This document shows positions 25,501 to 40,500 of a stretch of 64,000 bases of DNA, one piece after another (the first letter of the stretch is position 1; each line of letters starts with the position of its first letter). The notes below the pieces were generated by a model. The model did not search any database. It saw only the letters and a program-made list of their open reading frames with translations, and had not been told where the DNA came from. The stretch lies in NCBI GenBank assembly GCA_900708905.1, contig CAADRB010000028.1, positions 472,213-536,212 on the forward strand, written 5' to 3'. A program made the position numbers and the translations under genes. The stretch comes from Hymenolepis diminuta. Its lineage: Eukaryota; Platyhelminthes; Cestoda; Cyclophyllidea; Hymenolepididae.

Positions 25501-28500
25501 GAAGATTTTGCAGCACTTGGATTGAATAAAGGTAGCAGATTTTAAGTAAAACTCATATTATACCATCTCTCACATTAAACAGAAATATGAGTAACCAACC
25601 ACACCGCTGCATATTTACCAATATGCATCAACCTGGTGACTTCTGACTTCGCAGACAGGCACATTAATCGCTGCACAACCCACGGCCTTAAGGCTAAGTT
25701 TGTCAACCTCATAACAACCCATCGCGCGCCTCGTTATAAATCCAGATAGAGCTCTAAATTTCTGATGCAAAATGAATAACCAAACTGGTAGATAATTTGA
25801 AATTCTGAATAACTACAAGTGCACGGTATATAGATTAGTATGAAATAAAGTTAAGTAGTGCAACGAAACGCCCTACTTACCATAATTATTATGCTGAGCA
25901 AGATCGGCCTTGCTAATGATGAGATCGTGATTAGTATCTAGTTCCCAGAATTTACAATAGATCACATAGAAGTGTTCATAGGAGAAGTACTGTGTAACTA
26001 GGTTGATATCCTCCTCCGTTTCAAGGGAAGCGAGTACATCGAGGAAGTTGGACCGTCGCAACTCACCCAAACTTATTCGACCTGACCAAGAGGTATTTGT
26101 GCAGAAAAAGATTCGAGATACTACGGTTGTCACGTATCGCGCGTGAAATTCTGGCGCTGCTTGGAGGAAGGTTAAGCTTGGATGAGTGTCCACAACGTCC
26201 TAGATGAATGAATGGATATAATCAATAGAGTTGTATCATACACTAAAAGTAACATTTTACTGCATCAATAACTACTAATACTATTGCCCAGGCCTATTGA
26301 GAAGAAGCATTTCCTGCACTCATCTGGGACGTAGCGGTAGAATGCTGTGGAGAAACTCTCATTCCGCCAACACTTTCTTAACAGCTTCAATTAGTACTGT
26401 TGGTCATATACAATTGATGTGAATCGAAGAGTATTGATCTCATGATCTATGACTCGGAAAGCATGCTCGTTGATCGCTACATAATGGCTGTTAATATTTT
26501 AGCTTATATATATTCTTGCAATTATTAATTCTTATGAACTATTCATCCATGAATGTGATACAATTTTGCCATGATACCTTGCAATTACCTTTACTTATTG
26601 CCCTATGACATATGTTAATATCGGCTGAATAGATAAATACTGTTCTATTTGTTTCCTTTCTAATTAACTACAAATAACTCAAACTTTTTAATCCTTTACA
26701 AAATCAACAATGTAGGGTTCTTCAAGAGGATGCTAGGGATTTATGAGATTTTGGCTAAGAGGATGAGAGATAAAAGACATAATTAATAATTAGCTTCAAT
26801 GAATTAGAAGATTTTCAGTAATGTAATACCCTTTGGGTATTCTATAAGGCTTTGGGGGAATTATATTACACAAATCAGTATTTAAAAAGCTTATTTATAA
26901 AACCTAGCATGGCTCATATTGATAAAATAGATGAAGCAGTTATAGATGTCTCATCAAAGATCCTTTAAGGGGCGATAATCCATGGGTTAAGTGGCATAAA
27001 TGTAGCATTCACTGAATTCAAAAACTATTTATTGTATTTGCAGTGGACGTATGAATAAATTCGTTTTCACAAAATTAAGAAATTTTCATCCACTATATTA
27101 AACATTCTTCTAAGTGAAAATTTAATTATATCTAATTTAGGAGGATTCTCAACTGATCAATGATTGATAGTAAAAAACCTTCCCTTTAAAATCCTTTCTT
27201 TCAAGTTGTTTTAAAGTTAGTGATTTTGCAGCTTATCTGTTATGGAACATATCTGGAACGCCTTCATGTAATAGAGGGATTACTATTGCTGCCATAGTAA
27301 CCACGATAAATTTGTTGCCCCTTACAGTTAAAAAAGAACTGTGAAATTAATTCAGGAACAAATCAGCAGTACCCAAATAAAGTAAAATCGTAAGATTAAA
27401 AAAGAATTATTTTCACTCTGTGATACCCTTCATTCATTTATTCGTCATACACAAACGCACGCATACTCCTGCTGAAAAAGGGTAACTTTTAATGCTATGA
27501 ATAATTTTGGCAGGGACCAAGGCCCAAAAAATGCAATTAACGGGCAACTGACATCGCATGTGAAGATGTGTGCATGAGCGCATACAGGTGGCTTAGAAAA
27601 TGCGTCGGCATTGAGTATCGATTCTAAACTAGTGTGAAATTTCGTTACATATGTGAACAGAATTCGAGCACCTGACAATCGATTAATGGATTTCGACTTG
27701 GGAATGAAATTTTACCACTAGTGCATTATCGGTTAACTAAATAGCCGGTCAATTTCCATATATCTGGGGCTATAAGTATTTGTACTTTCTTAATAATGAA
27801 CTGTTCTTTTGTTGACTGGATTTCAACTTTCTTCCTACGTAATTTCATTAGTCAAGGCAACTATTACTAAAGTGTTATTATTTAGTCAATTTGATCGATA
27901 GATATAATTATTTAATGTGGATCTGGACTTAAAAATGTAATGCTTACTGTATTACATCCATCAAAAGTAAAAGGAAAATAAAATATGGGGAATTTGTTCG
28001 AGTTGAGTAACTTGTATTACTTTAATTCATTAATTTTCCAGAAGATTGAGGGACAATATCAGAGATCTGTATGAAAGAAGATGTCGAATAGATTATATTT
28101 TCATTTTTATCCTTTTCACAAGTCAGATCTAATTTGTTCATGCAAAACTCGTGATCTTGATTAAAAACCCTGAGCTATTTCAGGAATCGTAGGTGGATGC
28201 ACATTTCTAAATCAAAGTTCAAATAAAACCACACTTTGCGAATACTTTTCAAGTTTCTTTTCATACATCAATTGCTGTGTATTACATTTCCAACTTGCAG
28301 TAAGCCTAGATGAACCCCAGTTGAGCTCAACCATCTTTAAAAGTGAAAACTAGCACTGTTCTCATTAGAATATGAAGAAAGGCATCAAATAATCATTGTT
28401 TTATTAACAATAAGATATAATAGGAACAAATACTGCTCCTTAGATCATAGAGTTTGAGTTGTTAGTAAAAAGTTCCTGATTTAAAGTGACCAAATAAAAT

Positions 28501-31500
28501 GATTTATTTATACTATTGGAATTTTAAAGTGGTAGCTCCTTCGACCTATGTTTGCATAAAGCCTTATTAATCTACTTCGGGTGAGGAATGTAGTGGGAAA
28601 TCTTAAACGCCCTTGAATTTTGTCACTTAACTCCTTGAAAGAAAAAGCAAATGGGACATGATCATATTTCGAAGATGTTTAAATGCCTAAATTAGAAGAG
28701 AACGTAGTAAACACTTGGAAGTGTCTGTGGGATGAAAATCAGAAATCTATAAATCAAGAGAAAGAGAGCCATATGAGTAGAATATCTACAGCAAAATACA
28801 CACTGTTGGTTTTAAAATAGAAAAAAAAACCATCAGAATGCATAGCATTAAACACCACTAAAATCGACCTACTTAAGATAATGACCCCATTCATTGACTT
28901 GTAGTCTACTGAGGGATAATTATGGAGGAGTTTCCAAACCAGGTTTTATTTCACGTCTTTCCGGTATAAAATAGTATTTCAAAGAATGTCCCGAAGTGAC
29001 GGCCAAAGGTGCCCTTTTAAAAAGGTGAAATTAAAAGGTCATTTTTAGGGGGTCACGCGACATACTTTAGTAGGAGAATGATGATTACACTACTGCCAGT
29101 GTACTTTAAGGCTTACAAATGAAAAAAAGATGAAGAGACTCTACTTGTCTACTGTTGGACCTGAAATGGGGTATGCTTAACCGTCCCAAGAGGAAAAAGT
29201 TTCGCACAATTGTATAGATGTGTAGAATTGTTTCCAACCATATTGAAGGAAAGTATTTTTGAACACATGTTTTAGGCAGAGAGAAATCAGTTCCGAGCCT
29301 CTATTGACCAAGAAATATACACTCTATCACCTGTCGCCTGTTCGACCATCTTTCCAGACTCTAACACTGTTCAATGACCCTAATATGACATACACGTACG
29401 CTACTATTAGTTCCCTGCCTGGAAAATAAATTGCCAGAAGAAATAAATTTTTTCCCCGCCTCTAATATTTCTACTATAAATAAAAATTTAAAACTGATAA
29501 AAGATACTTTGCAATTACGTCTGTTTGTTAAATCTATACCAAATGAGTTTCATTAATACACGTGTGTTTACCATAACGTGTCTTGCGCTTTGCCGTGGGT
29601 TATCGTCTTCTGTGTTAAGTTACAATATTACTGAGTGTTCTAGATTGGTTTGTTTTTCAAGATTACTACTAGGATTTCTGATCTGTGACGTAATAACATT
29701 AAGTATATATATATATATCCTGTTTCTATTCTCTAGGAGCAAAATATTCAGTATATTAGTCTGTATGACATTAAATGAGAAGGAGATCCTAGTACACAAT
29801 GGATATACAGCGATTAATAATTATCCCTTTAAGCCTAATTATCAAAACAATTTAATTTAAAAAATCAGATAAAAATACGAAAAATGGACAGTGCCCAATT
29901 GCACAACAACCACCATCACTATTATATGGTCCGTGATACTGGTTCTTATGAATAATAAGAGTAAGAAACTGAAGCGTGCATTTTCCAGTTATCTTAAATA
30001 CGGTGAAATATCCAAAAGCAAGAGTTAGCATTGTCAAGTTATTAAATTAGCTAAAAGAGTTCCTAAAAAAATTGAACATTCCAGGCAAAGGTAAATTATT
30101 ATGAATCTTTTATATTATTTTTCACCTTGAATAAAATTCTACTGAACACTACTATGTTACGTTAGATTCAGCTAACTGCTCTTGGCTATAAAAGTGACAA
30201 ATTTATCGGTGTAGCAAAACAAAGCACACAATTTGAAAAGATTAAGAAGTCCAGAATATCATGGACATAATTTCACATACAAATCTAGAGGTCGAAACCT
30301 GAATATTTGAATGTGTAACATTAAAACAATATCGTAAAATGAATTTAAAAATGAATGGCCTAATGCATTCAAATGAAGCAAGATCATTTTGATTATCTGT
30401 CTTTATTCTTTACTTCTACCTGTCTCCCACCTCACTTCTTACTGGACAAATTTACGATTCCTAAAGTTCAAATGCTTTCCCGCGATTAAAGATGTATGTA
30501 GTTTGAATGCTCGCGAGTAAAAATAACAAAAGAACAATTTAAAACCCTTAAATTAGCACCTACTTATCTTCAGTAGAGATTATTTATGAATCAGGTGCAA
30601 AGCGCAGACATTAATGTTTATACTAATGATGATAGGTTATTATCATTAATGAAAATTATAAAAAGTTACGTATGGAAAAAATAAGATTTACTTGAATAAT
30701 TGGCCAGAAATCCTCTGGAACGAGGTATTGTGACTTCCCCTTGGTTAAAAGATAGACGAATTGAGAGGCAGGATCGGGACAATTCTCCAAAACCCTAGAA
30801 GACAAGCACAATGTCACAATGAGGTTATATCAATAGGGTTACTTAATCATCACCCTCCCCTATTACCAACCTCAAGATGTACTTATTCATTGGAAGGTTT
30901 TTATATTCACACGGGTTTTAATCGTCCTAAGATAAATTAACGTAGAGCTCAGCTTTAACTAGATCAGTACTATGGTGAGATGAATTTGCTACAAATTCTT
31001 TCCACTCCGTAAGAGCCTGATAACAACGATTTATGGTGGTCCTTACATTCACTGAATATATAACAGGGCTTTTAATCTAATAAACCTACATGTAAAAGAG
31101 TGTATCTTGATTTATTTGCATTAAATCATGTAATAGCACTTCATAAAAGTGTTTTCAAACACTCGTCTTTGGTTGAGGGATAGAATCATGAAACCTACAT
31201 TAGGAGAAACTCGAACTCTGCCAACATCTTATCAGTCTGACTTAATCCGTTTTTTGGCCACTTTCCTCACTGGATGGGTATTGAAATCTTCACCCCTGAC
31301 TTGGCAGAAAAATATGTTAGTCATTGCGTCATCTGCAAAATATCCTTTGATTATTTTCGCACTTGAGCTTCAAACGAGCTACGATCAGCAATGGTTAAGA
31401 TTTTTAGAGTAAATTCGTATTAAAACAGCATTTTCACTTATTAATCTACTTTATGAATCAAAATACAAGAAGGGGAACCATAGCCTTCAATAGTTGATAT

Positions 31501-34500
31501 AATAGTGAAAGATGCCAGTGGATTTTGATAACAAATTTGAGAAATCTGTGTATCTTTCTTCAAATCGAGTTATCCCTATAGGCGTTAATTTTTTCCGAAG
31601 ACAGAAAGGTGATCTTAGATCGCTCAAGCAGAAAATAGTTCTTAAAAGTTGGTCACGTTTGATTGTTTTATAATAATGTACAATTGACTGAAAATTTCAT
31701 AGAAAATTTATTAAGAAAGCTGAAAAGCCTACCTTTTCTTTCACAACCAATAATTTGTACAAGCTTAGATTTTCATTCCATGTAAATCATATCGGCTTAA
31801 CCGAAGATATTCAGTTACTAAGAATTTTTTATATAGATGTTCTAGGAAGGCTATAAAATTTCAAATTGAAACCTGAATATGGAAGAGCACTTCAAGAAGA
31901 AATTTCAAACAATTAGATTACCTCCTTTTTCTCACTCTATAGATGAAAGCCGCTTTTTATAAATAAAAGAATTTAAATGGAAGTAGAAAGAAACATACCG
32001 ACGCCAGAAAGCGAGGACTGAAGAGACGGGGACCGATTTGTTGTCTGCATCGCCACCAGCGGCTTGGAAAAGTGAGCGTTTCCAATAAAGAGGACAACCG
32101 CATGCCTACAAGCGCGAGAAAGAGGTAGAGAGGGTGACCATTAAAATGACACCAAGTGAATCATCCGACATGAGGTACAGTAAGTTCGTTACTACTTTTG
32201 CCTTGCCACCCAATGCCAATTAAATTTGGAATTCGCATTAATTCCTGTTAGGGAGCCCAATGGAATAATTTAAGTGCACTTGGGCGTAATTTGTAAGTTC
32301 CATCCCTCATGCATTGGGTTATCGATTAATGGATTTCCGAGCTAACATTTGGACATGTAAGAACACTACTGAAGCAATTATAACTGCAAGTATTGGGTAA
32401 GCAGGCGGTCAGTTATTTACTGCGTAGTGAATTCTATGTAGGTACATTTATTTTCCCCTTCTTCCTCTTTTGATCTTCTGAGTAGTTACACATTTATTAT
32501 TGACACCTGAGCGTCAATATATTTCCCTCCAGATTTTAATATAGTTTTTTTCATTTATCATTACTTCCTATGGAATTCGAAGGCAGAATGAGAGCGAGAT
32601 TAAATGATAAATTACATAGTCTGTCAATTTGAGACAAAGTAATGAACCTAGAATCTGTTTATGGCACACAAACAAAACAAATCTATGCTCTTCTCAAGCA
32701 TAAAGGGTGTCGCGAATCTATTTTAAAGCATGTGAAAATTTGGCATGGGTAATGCACACACAGGTACGCACGCATATACATATATATATACATGCATACA
32801 GTTGCCTATTCCTGCTTGCCTTACTTAACGCATATGCGCATACAAGAAAGCAATTTGATATGTTTGCACTCTACAAATACGCATTAGCATACCTTAGTGA
32901 CTAGTTCGAATCGACTGAAGGGCACGGTGGTTTCAATTGTGGGCTTTTCAGTCGGTGCGGGTTCAGTCTCAGCATTCTTTGCATCACTTGACTCCTCTTC
33001 TCCGGGTTTCTTTGGAGGCGGAGATGGTAGAGCAGCTAGAGATTCAAGCATTTGAATTTGTATTTTCTCCATTTTAGAGGAGAGTTCATTAGCTGAAAGA
33101 ATTGAGCGACCCATAGGGGTGTAAAATTGCGGTACCCGTTTATTGCCAAACTGTAGGGGTTTGAGAGCTATTGTGGATGTGGTGGCAGCATCTGGAGTTT
33201 GGTCGACCACTTTATTATCAACTGGTGGTGGCATCACCTTTTCTGACTCCAAAGGTTTCTTATTCTCCAAATCCTCTTTCTTCTCCTCCACCTTGGTAGG
33301 AGTTTCAGGTGGGGAAATCTTGGAGACATTTTCCTTACTCCCTTCCTCCAACTCCTCAAGATGATGGGGGGATGTGGAAGGGAGAGCTGAATGAGTATAT
33401 AGGTCCTCCTCTTTTGGAGTTGTGGGGAGTTCTTTCTCCACAACTTCTCGACTTGGAGGAGTGAGGATTGCAGTGGAAGAGATGGTGGTTGACTGTGCAG
33501 GCAAACAGCTGCCATTCGTACGTTCCGCGGAAATAGCGGTTGGCGTCTAGAAGGCAGGACAACAAAGGACGGTTATATATTGCACAAAGTAAGTTTAATG
33601 AACTAGGTGAAAGGAAGAAAGCTAGTTTAATTCGAGTGGCAGCTACAACTAATAAGTTAAAGCAACGAGTAGCGGCTATATTCGCAGATAACACCCGCCG
33701 TTAAACGCGCACTCGCTCACAACCCAGCTTACGACAAAATGAGGGTAATAAAACCTAACGGGTAAAACCCAGTATGAACTTCCTCTATCACTTGAGTGCA
33801 CCCAAATTAGGGTAGACCTAAAACACCTCACATCTAGACCGGAGTTCTCAACTAAAGTGTGAGTAAGTGAGCAAAATGCAAGTGCTTGCATTTTAATTAA
33901 ACCTAACAATCTCTCATTACATTTGTGTGCTAAATGAGGAACTAGAACATTAGTGGCTAAACAGAAAGATTCTGCGCAAAATAATTTATACATGCAAACG
34001 GTTTCGAAATTCTTCTCTTTGCAAACACTACGTAAGCACGTTTTCCAGGGATAGCTAAGCATATTCATTAACTAAATATGAATGAGAATAATGCTCTTCG
34101 TCTCTAAGATTAAATTTCCTCGGCTATGGGAGTAACAATCTGTCTATCTGTTAGGAGATCACGAGGTCTAGACAAAATAAACTCATACAACAAACAAGCA
34201 CTGTCGAGTTCACTGTAAAAAATAAAATCGTGATAAGACGGAAAAATTTTTGTGCATGTAAAATATAAATCCATGCATATATAGATTTCCCACTAGCGAG
34301 GTAAAAAATGCACTTTTTTATTACAATGCAGCATCTATATCGAAGTTTAAATTTCACTAAAGAATGTCACTCATAAAATTCAAATTTTGGCCCTTTGTTT
34401 TTAAATTGTTTTGGATTAGGGGAATAGAGGTTAATTTATGACGGTGTACTTAGGGTTTAGCGTAAATGTGCCGATTATTTGAGGGGTCATGAGTTTGATC

Positions 34501-37500
34501 GATAGTTTATCCCTGATAAGATATATGTGATGGTTAAAGCTCCTAAGTACTACAAAAAAATCTACTACAATTTAACGATCGATAAAATGGCATAGAAGAA
34601 GAAATAAGAAAACCGCAAGCACTGGCCGTCATTATCCACAAATTTAAATACCAGGCATTTAAGGGTGATAAAATGTAAAAATCTCCAGGGACGTAGGATA
34701 TGAATAATGCAATAGTCGTGTTCCTCTTCTCGGAAAATTAATTGAGGGGAAAAGGGATTGGCCTCAAAGTATACAATTAAACAAATTTGTATCACCTTAT
34801 ATAAGACGACAATTATAAATGAATATATGACTACAGTTGATAATATTCATGCGATAATTGCTCTTGAATGGCGTAATGTTGAAAAATCAATGACAAGCAA
34901 GTAAAAGATTAGCATCACCCAACTAATCCCAAAACTCACTTTTTCCTCATCTTTAGGTGAAACTTCCTCAGCGGATTTGGAAATTGAAATATCCTCTTTT
35001 GGTACTTCGGTCTTTGCTAACGGTGGTGAAGGTTCATGTTGAGGAGATTTCGGTTGAGAAATCTCTGTTTCAGCTGCTCCCAATTGCACGGGTTTCTTAG
35101 GTTCAGATGTCTTCTTTTCAACTGGTTCTGGGGTTTTTGGACTAACAATAGGTTCCCTTTCTTCCTTCGGTGCCAAATTTTGTGCTTTAAGAGAGGGTGT
35201 TGAAGCACTATCATCAGGAAGAGGAGACTGAACGGATATTGGAACTGTGGGTGAGAAAGAAGCCTTGCTGTGAACTGTCGTGGGTAGAGGTAGGTCAGGT
35301 GGTACCCAGGGTTCGATTAAAGATGGCGGGATCGATGCATCTGCATTCTTCGATCCTTCTGCAAACTTCTGCGATAATCGAGATACCAATCCACTTCCTG
35401 AGGAGACATTTGAACCTGTACTCCAGGCGTCTGAGTATACATCCTGAGCAGGAAGACACTTGCCCATATGTACCCCAGCTGGACAGAATCTTGAAGTTGT
35501 CCCTTCCATATTGGATTGAGTAACAATAGCTGCTATAGCGGCACTAGGAGTTAAGGCAGCTCGAGGACATCGTTGGCAGGCATGAACTGTCGTCTGCCAG
35601 GATAAATCTACCGAACAGGCGTGGAAAACAGGCGCCCTTGAGGCCATAACCAAACTCTGTACTCCATGACAAACGGGCATTTTGTGGTTGCGAGTACAAA
35701 GAGATGTATGACTGCTACCAAGATATGTGCTATTGTTGAGGTTAGTTTTCGAAGCCGAAACGGAGTTAAATTGGTTAATTTTGGACTTCAAAGGAGAGAG
35801 GTAATCCGAAGTGGGGGTTAGGGAAGAAGTAACACCACTGCTCGAAGAGGAATTAGATAGACTCCCAGTGGTAACATTACCGCCACCCCAACGTGTGCCG
35901 TATGGCGTGGCTCCGTCAATGAATACACGGGGATAGGATGCCAGGTTTACTGCTAAAGACAACGACTTTTATTTGTCGGTCAAGTGGGAGATGTAGGAGG
36001 TGGAAACGAAGTAAACAGTCCTTTAGGGAAGTGTACGTGCGACTGTTTTGAAGATTGCCCCAGTAGGCACGCGCATTACATACACACCTTGTTGTTCTTG
36101 GCTGTAGGGTGCAAGGCGGGGAGAAGGAGATTATTAGACGAAGGAGAGAACTGTAATCCTGCGCCCAATTTTTCCTATGCGTGCGCAAAATGATAATCTC
36201 TCTATCGTCACTCTTGCTGGGTTCCTTCTCTCACTTCTGCAAACGTGGTGAATGTGTACAAGAGATTGCGCATTTACACGCAGCAGCAGCACACAGCAGA
36301 AGCAGCAGTGCAATTGATGCTTGCGTAAGTGCGCGCTGCGTGCGTGCGTCCCCACTCAATGATACGATTGGCGGAGCGCTTGAGTGCGTACATGGTAGCT
36401 CGAATGGTAGCCTCGAGGTCGACAGCCAAGTGTAAGCGACGGAACAGCAGCACCGGTGGTTTATCGATCGCTTCGTGCACATATGCACGCACGCATCTGA
36501 ATGGATGAGTGTGATTGGTTCCAGGTAGACAGCGTGGTTGGCATTGGTTGAAGGGGAATTACGCGGCGATGTCGGCTGGCACTTAGAGAAAAGAGGTGAA
36601 GATCTTGAGAGGTGAGTAAGCTCTCTCAGAAAAAGCACCTTAGGTGACTTGGACATATGCCAATCTAGTTCTGGTGTGTGAGTATCTACATATGAATGTG
36701 TGTTTGCAATTCAGTGTTGTATACATAATCTGTGCTGCAACTTGATCCTAAATGCCATCTCAAGGTTCTTCTGCTCTCAAATAGAAGTGCAATTATTCTC
36801 AAAACAACCCCAAACCTTATTTGTGAATATGTCTGAATAATTTTATTGAACTGTAACAACAGGTCATCCAATCAAATAGCGCAGCTTGAAAGAATGAGAA
36901 AATGTTAAACTAATTAGAAAGCGATCAAATACTATTGTTTTAAAATAAATAAAACATCTTGTAGAGAAATATATTGGTTTGAACTGTTACTTTATGCTAA
37001 AAAACGATCAACCTTATAACAAAATGTTTTTATACCAAGTTTGGGTAAAGGGGACTGAATTTTGAACCAGATATTTCATCTGGAATGAAGTTGTGCAAAA
37101 AGCACCTTGCGATCATTTTAAAATGTAATTCATCTAATAAAATTATGCCATAGGAAAGATTTTGGAAGATTTAAGTCGAATGATAGAGGTAACATATTAT
37201 TTCGAATTAGGTGCAATTTTTGAAAAATGCTTAATTTCAGAATTTTTTTAGGAAGCATTTAAACTCAGACTTTCTACTGAATTAAAAATGGTAGTGTATA
37301 TTTTAAATTAATCTCTAAAATGCAAACATAACGGCATTCAAAAGCCTGAAGTATTTTTTAAAAAATAGTAAAATAAATCTTCTCTATGACTCACCGCCAC
37401 CAAGACTATTTTTTAATTGAATTTGATAGTTTATAACATGGCTGCACTCAGAAGAGTGATATATAATTCAGAGTTGGCATATAATGGGCCAAGTCAAGTC

Positions 37501-40500
37501 AGTTTAGGTGTTTTGTGGATTATATGAATGAATTGTAGGTAATACACTTATATGAAATAATTGAAAATTCATATTTCTTTAGGAATTATCAATACAAACC
37601 CCTCATGAAGAGTTCCATAATGTTTTCAATACCGTAGCATACATTTACTAAAATTGCGATAAGACACAAAAAAGTGACACCATTGTTTCTTTGTTCATTG
37701 TATGATACGGCTTCACTTTTTAAGAAATGATACTACATGGACAAGATCAGATGGGCGTTTCTTAAAATTCCATACACAACTAACAAATGCGTATACTGTG
37801 TATCTAATCTAATTATTGGCATGCCAGCTAATTTCTACCTTCAATAAAAGCATTTAAACAATCTCTTGAGATATTTTAATGGAAGAGCTTGTAAATTCAA
37901 TACAGATTTTTGATCAAAATTTCATTTAAACAAAATTCTTAGTAATATATTATTAAGAAATTGATATTGATGTCAAAAATGAGCTAATGATAGCCTTTAA
38001 AGTTCAACGACATAGAAATAAACATTGAAATCATCTTTTTAATTTTTCATTAATGCCAAGATTTCCATTTACGAAATGATAATTAATCAACAAGACTACT
38101 TAATCATGAAGACACGATAAAATTACTTGATAAGTTATCTTTCCTGAATAATTTCGTGTTAAACCTTTTGGATAAATAAAAATTTTGGTCACCCTTTTAT
38201 GCTTAAAATAATCAATTACCGATATGCCCATCATGCTCTACAAGTCTAGCTTAACTAAGTAGAGATAAAATATACATTTCAGGCAAATCAAAATTCAAAC
38301 ACTCAGAGAATTGTTTTAAATGAGTTTTCATATGGTTTGGATGGCCTTCTGCTCTAGCCCCTATCTTGTGGAGTGTACAACACCATCAAAGCTGGGGGAT
38401 CTCGCGCGCTAGAAAATTATGAAAAGTGCGTACGTGTTACCAGTCACGTATCGAGCAAGCGTGACCGTGCGTGCAGAGGCCTTCCAGCTAATCAACAGTC
38501 AATATTGGTGCAATGCAGTGTTAATTGTGCTCACAATTACTGAACGTTTTCAGTACAACTTTCTCCACACGATACCTCCTGTGTCCTCACTTCCTTTGAC
38601 GTAGGCTAGCTGATTTTGGGGGCAATTTACCTAAGAGGATTTGTACTCGTCTGCAGTTAGTTGAACTTATAAGAGAAATACTAAGGTTTAGTCAAAGGTT
38701 TATTTTTATAGTTTCCCCTACTACCTCAACATGGTAAAACATTGAAAGCTACCGATATTTGGTAAATTCATTACAAGCATAATGGACCCTATTGTTCATT
38801 TTTTGTGCGTTTACATATTTTTAACATGATAAAATGGTCGAATTTTCTTCCATTTCTACCTGGAGAAGAAAAAGAAGATTTTTGCATCTGAGTGAACACT
38901 GAGGGGATTAGTTTTTATCATAACTGACAGTACAACAAGCAATTTCATAAATCGTGGTTTACTAAAAAAATTAAATATGTATTTTTGCTATCCCTATTTT
39001 TGATCATTTCGTTTGTGAAAATCATTAAAATAGATACAAAAGCTAATTAGAATTCACTCAAAGAGTGAATGAATGAGGCCTATAAGATATCGAAGAAAAA
39101 ACAAGCAGTATTATTGGAAAGTAACTCCTGATAAAATTATAGAAATACTTAAATGTTCAAGACATGTCATTTGGTAAACCAATTATCCAGTGAAAATACG
39201 GTAACAAATCGTTATGGATACTAATGTACGGATTGATTCAAAGGCCGAAGAGAATTGTCATGCAAACGCAATACCCTAGGTTTTATTAGAAATTCCTGAG
39301 CGTTTTAAGAAGCTTCAAGCAAAATTTCGAATATTACTTAAATTCTTATTAAAATTCCCGTGTTCTTTTCCATAGAAGAAGGCTTTATAATATGGACTTG
39401 CCGCTGAATTACACTGTGTATTAGTTCAGTCAAGTTACTCTAATAGTCATATCAATGGGCTATCCATATCTATAATATAACTTTGGAATTGTCAAATATT
39501 TACAGACTGAACTATTAAATCAAATCTAAAGTGCAATATTTCTACGCTTAACCACGCGCATAAACGTAAAATGCTACAAGAGACGCAATTAATCGAGAAC
39601 TATTTGCACCGCGCTGTAGGTGATAAATGACCTAGCTTAATTGGATATAAATCAATAATTTGATCTATTCAAAGCCTGATAGTAGTGGGAAAAAAACGGT
39701 CCTTTATAGTCAGACCTCAGAAATTAGAAAAATTTCTCACTATAAAAATCTGTCTAGATCATTCGATCTTCACGATAATTGCATCAGAGTAACAGAGGAT
39801 AAGCTACAATGTTTTCATCTCAAAATGTTTGCTAGAAAACGAGGGAAAAAGGTAAATATTGAGAAAAGGATTAATGTCCCATTGAAGTAAAAGGTTAACT
39901 TGTCGAAATTTTATTTGAGATCCCCTAAGATCACTGCAAATTAATAGTAAAAGAAAAATTCATTATAGCTCCCCTTGAGTGAGTTCCGATATGTTTAAAA
40001 TGCTTTCACTAGACTCATCTACCTGTTCATTGCTGTTGGAAGAGACCAAATAATCGAAGTGGCACGTCCATCCACTCAATTAAAGCAACCGGTTTGAACA
40101 TCATAGACATGAACTTATCCAATTACCTTTAAACATTGTAAAGCACATTGGACAACTTTATTCTTCCAGAATTTAAAAAGCATTCTGTCGTTAGCAAAAA
40201 CTCTTGTTCGACCCCTTGTTTCAGTTCTGAAAGGACAATTCCACTATTTTGTAGGTTCAGACACTTTGTCTGAATTAAAACTTATAAAAGATTTTTTGTA
40301 TTATCGTGGCTTTATTATACGTTACTAAATGTTATTAACCTTTATGTACCTTGAGTGGAGGCGGCTTGCAGAAGTCTGCTAACTAAAAGTCTCGCCTCTG
40401 CTGTCTTCGGACTGAAAATCAAGTAAAATCATTTTCTCTTCTCAACCACAGGAAGGGGAAATGAAGTGAAGTGGCAAGACCGACCCTTCTTGATTAAATA

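Noticed and set aside
31149..31412. 87-codon frame between PPP2R3 exons
   Set aside because: It lies in a family A short repeat on the opposite strand to the gene and matches no protein family.
33676..34068. 130-codon minus-strand frame in the intron between the linker and long exons
   Set aside because: No acceptor/donor pair joins it in phase to its neighbours and it shows no recognisable motif.
33143..35523. Frames of 60-110 codons in other phases over the PPP2R3 linker and long exons
   Set aside because: Shadows of the real coding frame, produced by its Pro/Ser/Glu-rich composition.
36231..36656. 141-codon minus-strand frame upstream of the long PPP2R3 exon
   Set aside because: The Cys/Ala/Leu-rich product reflects a CAG/GC-rich tract, the frame closes before the next acceptor, and overlapping frames exist on both strands.
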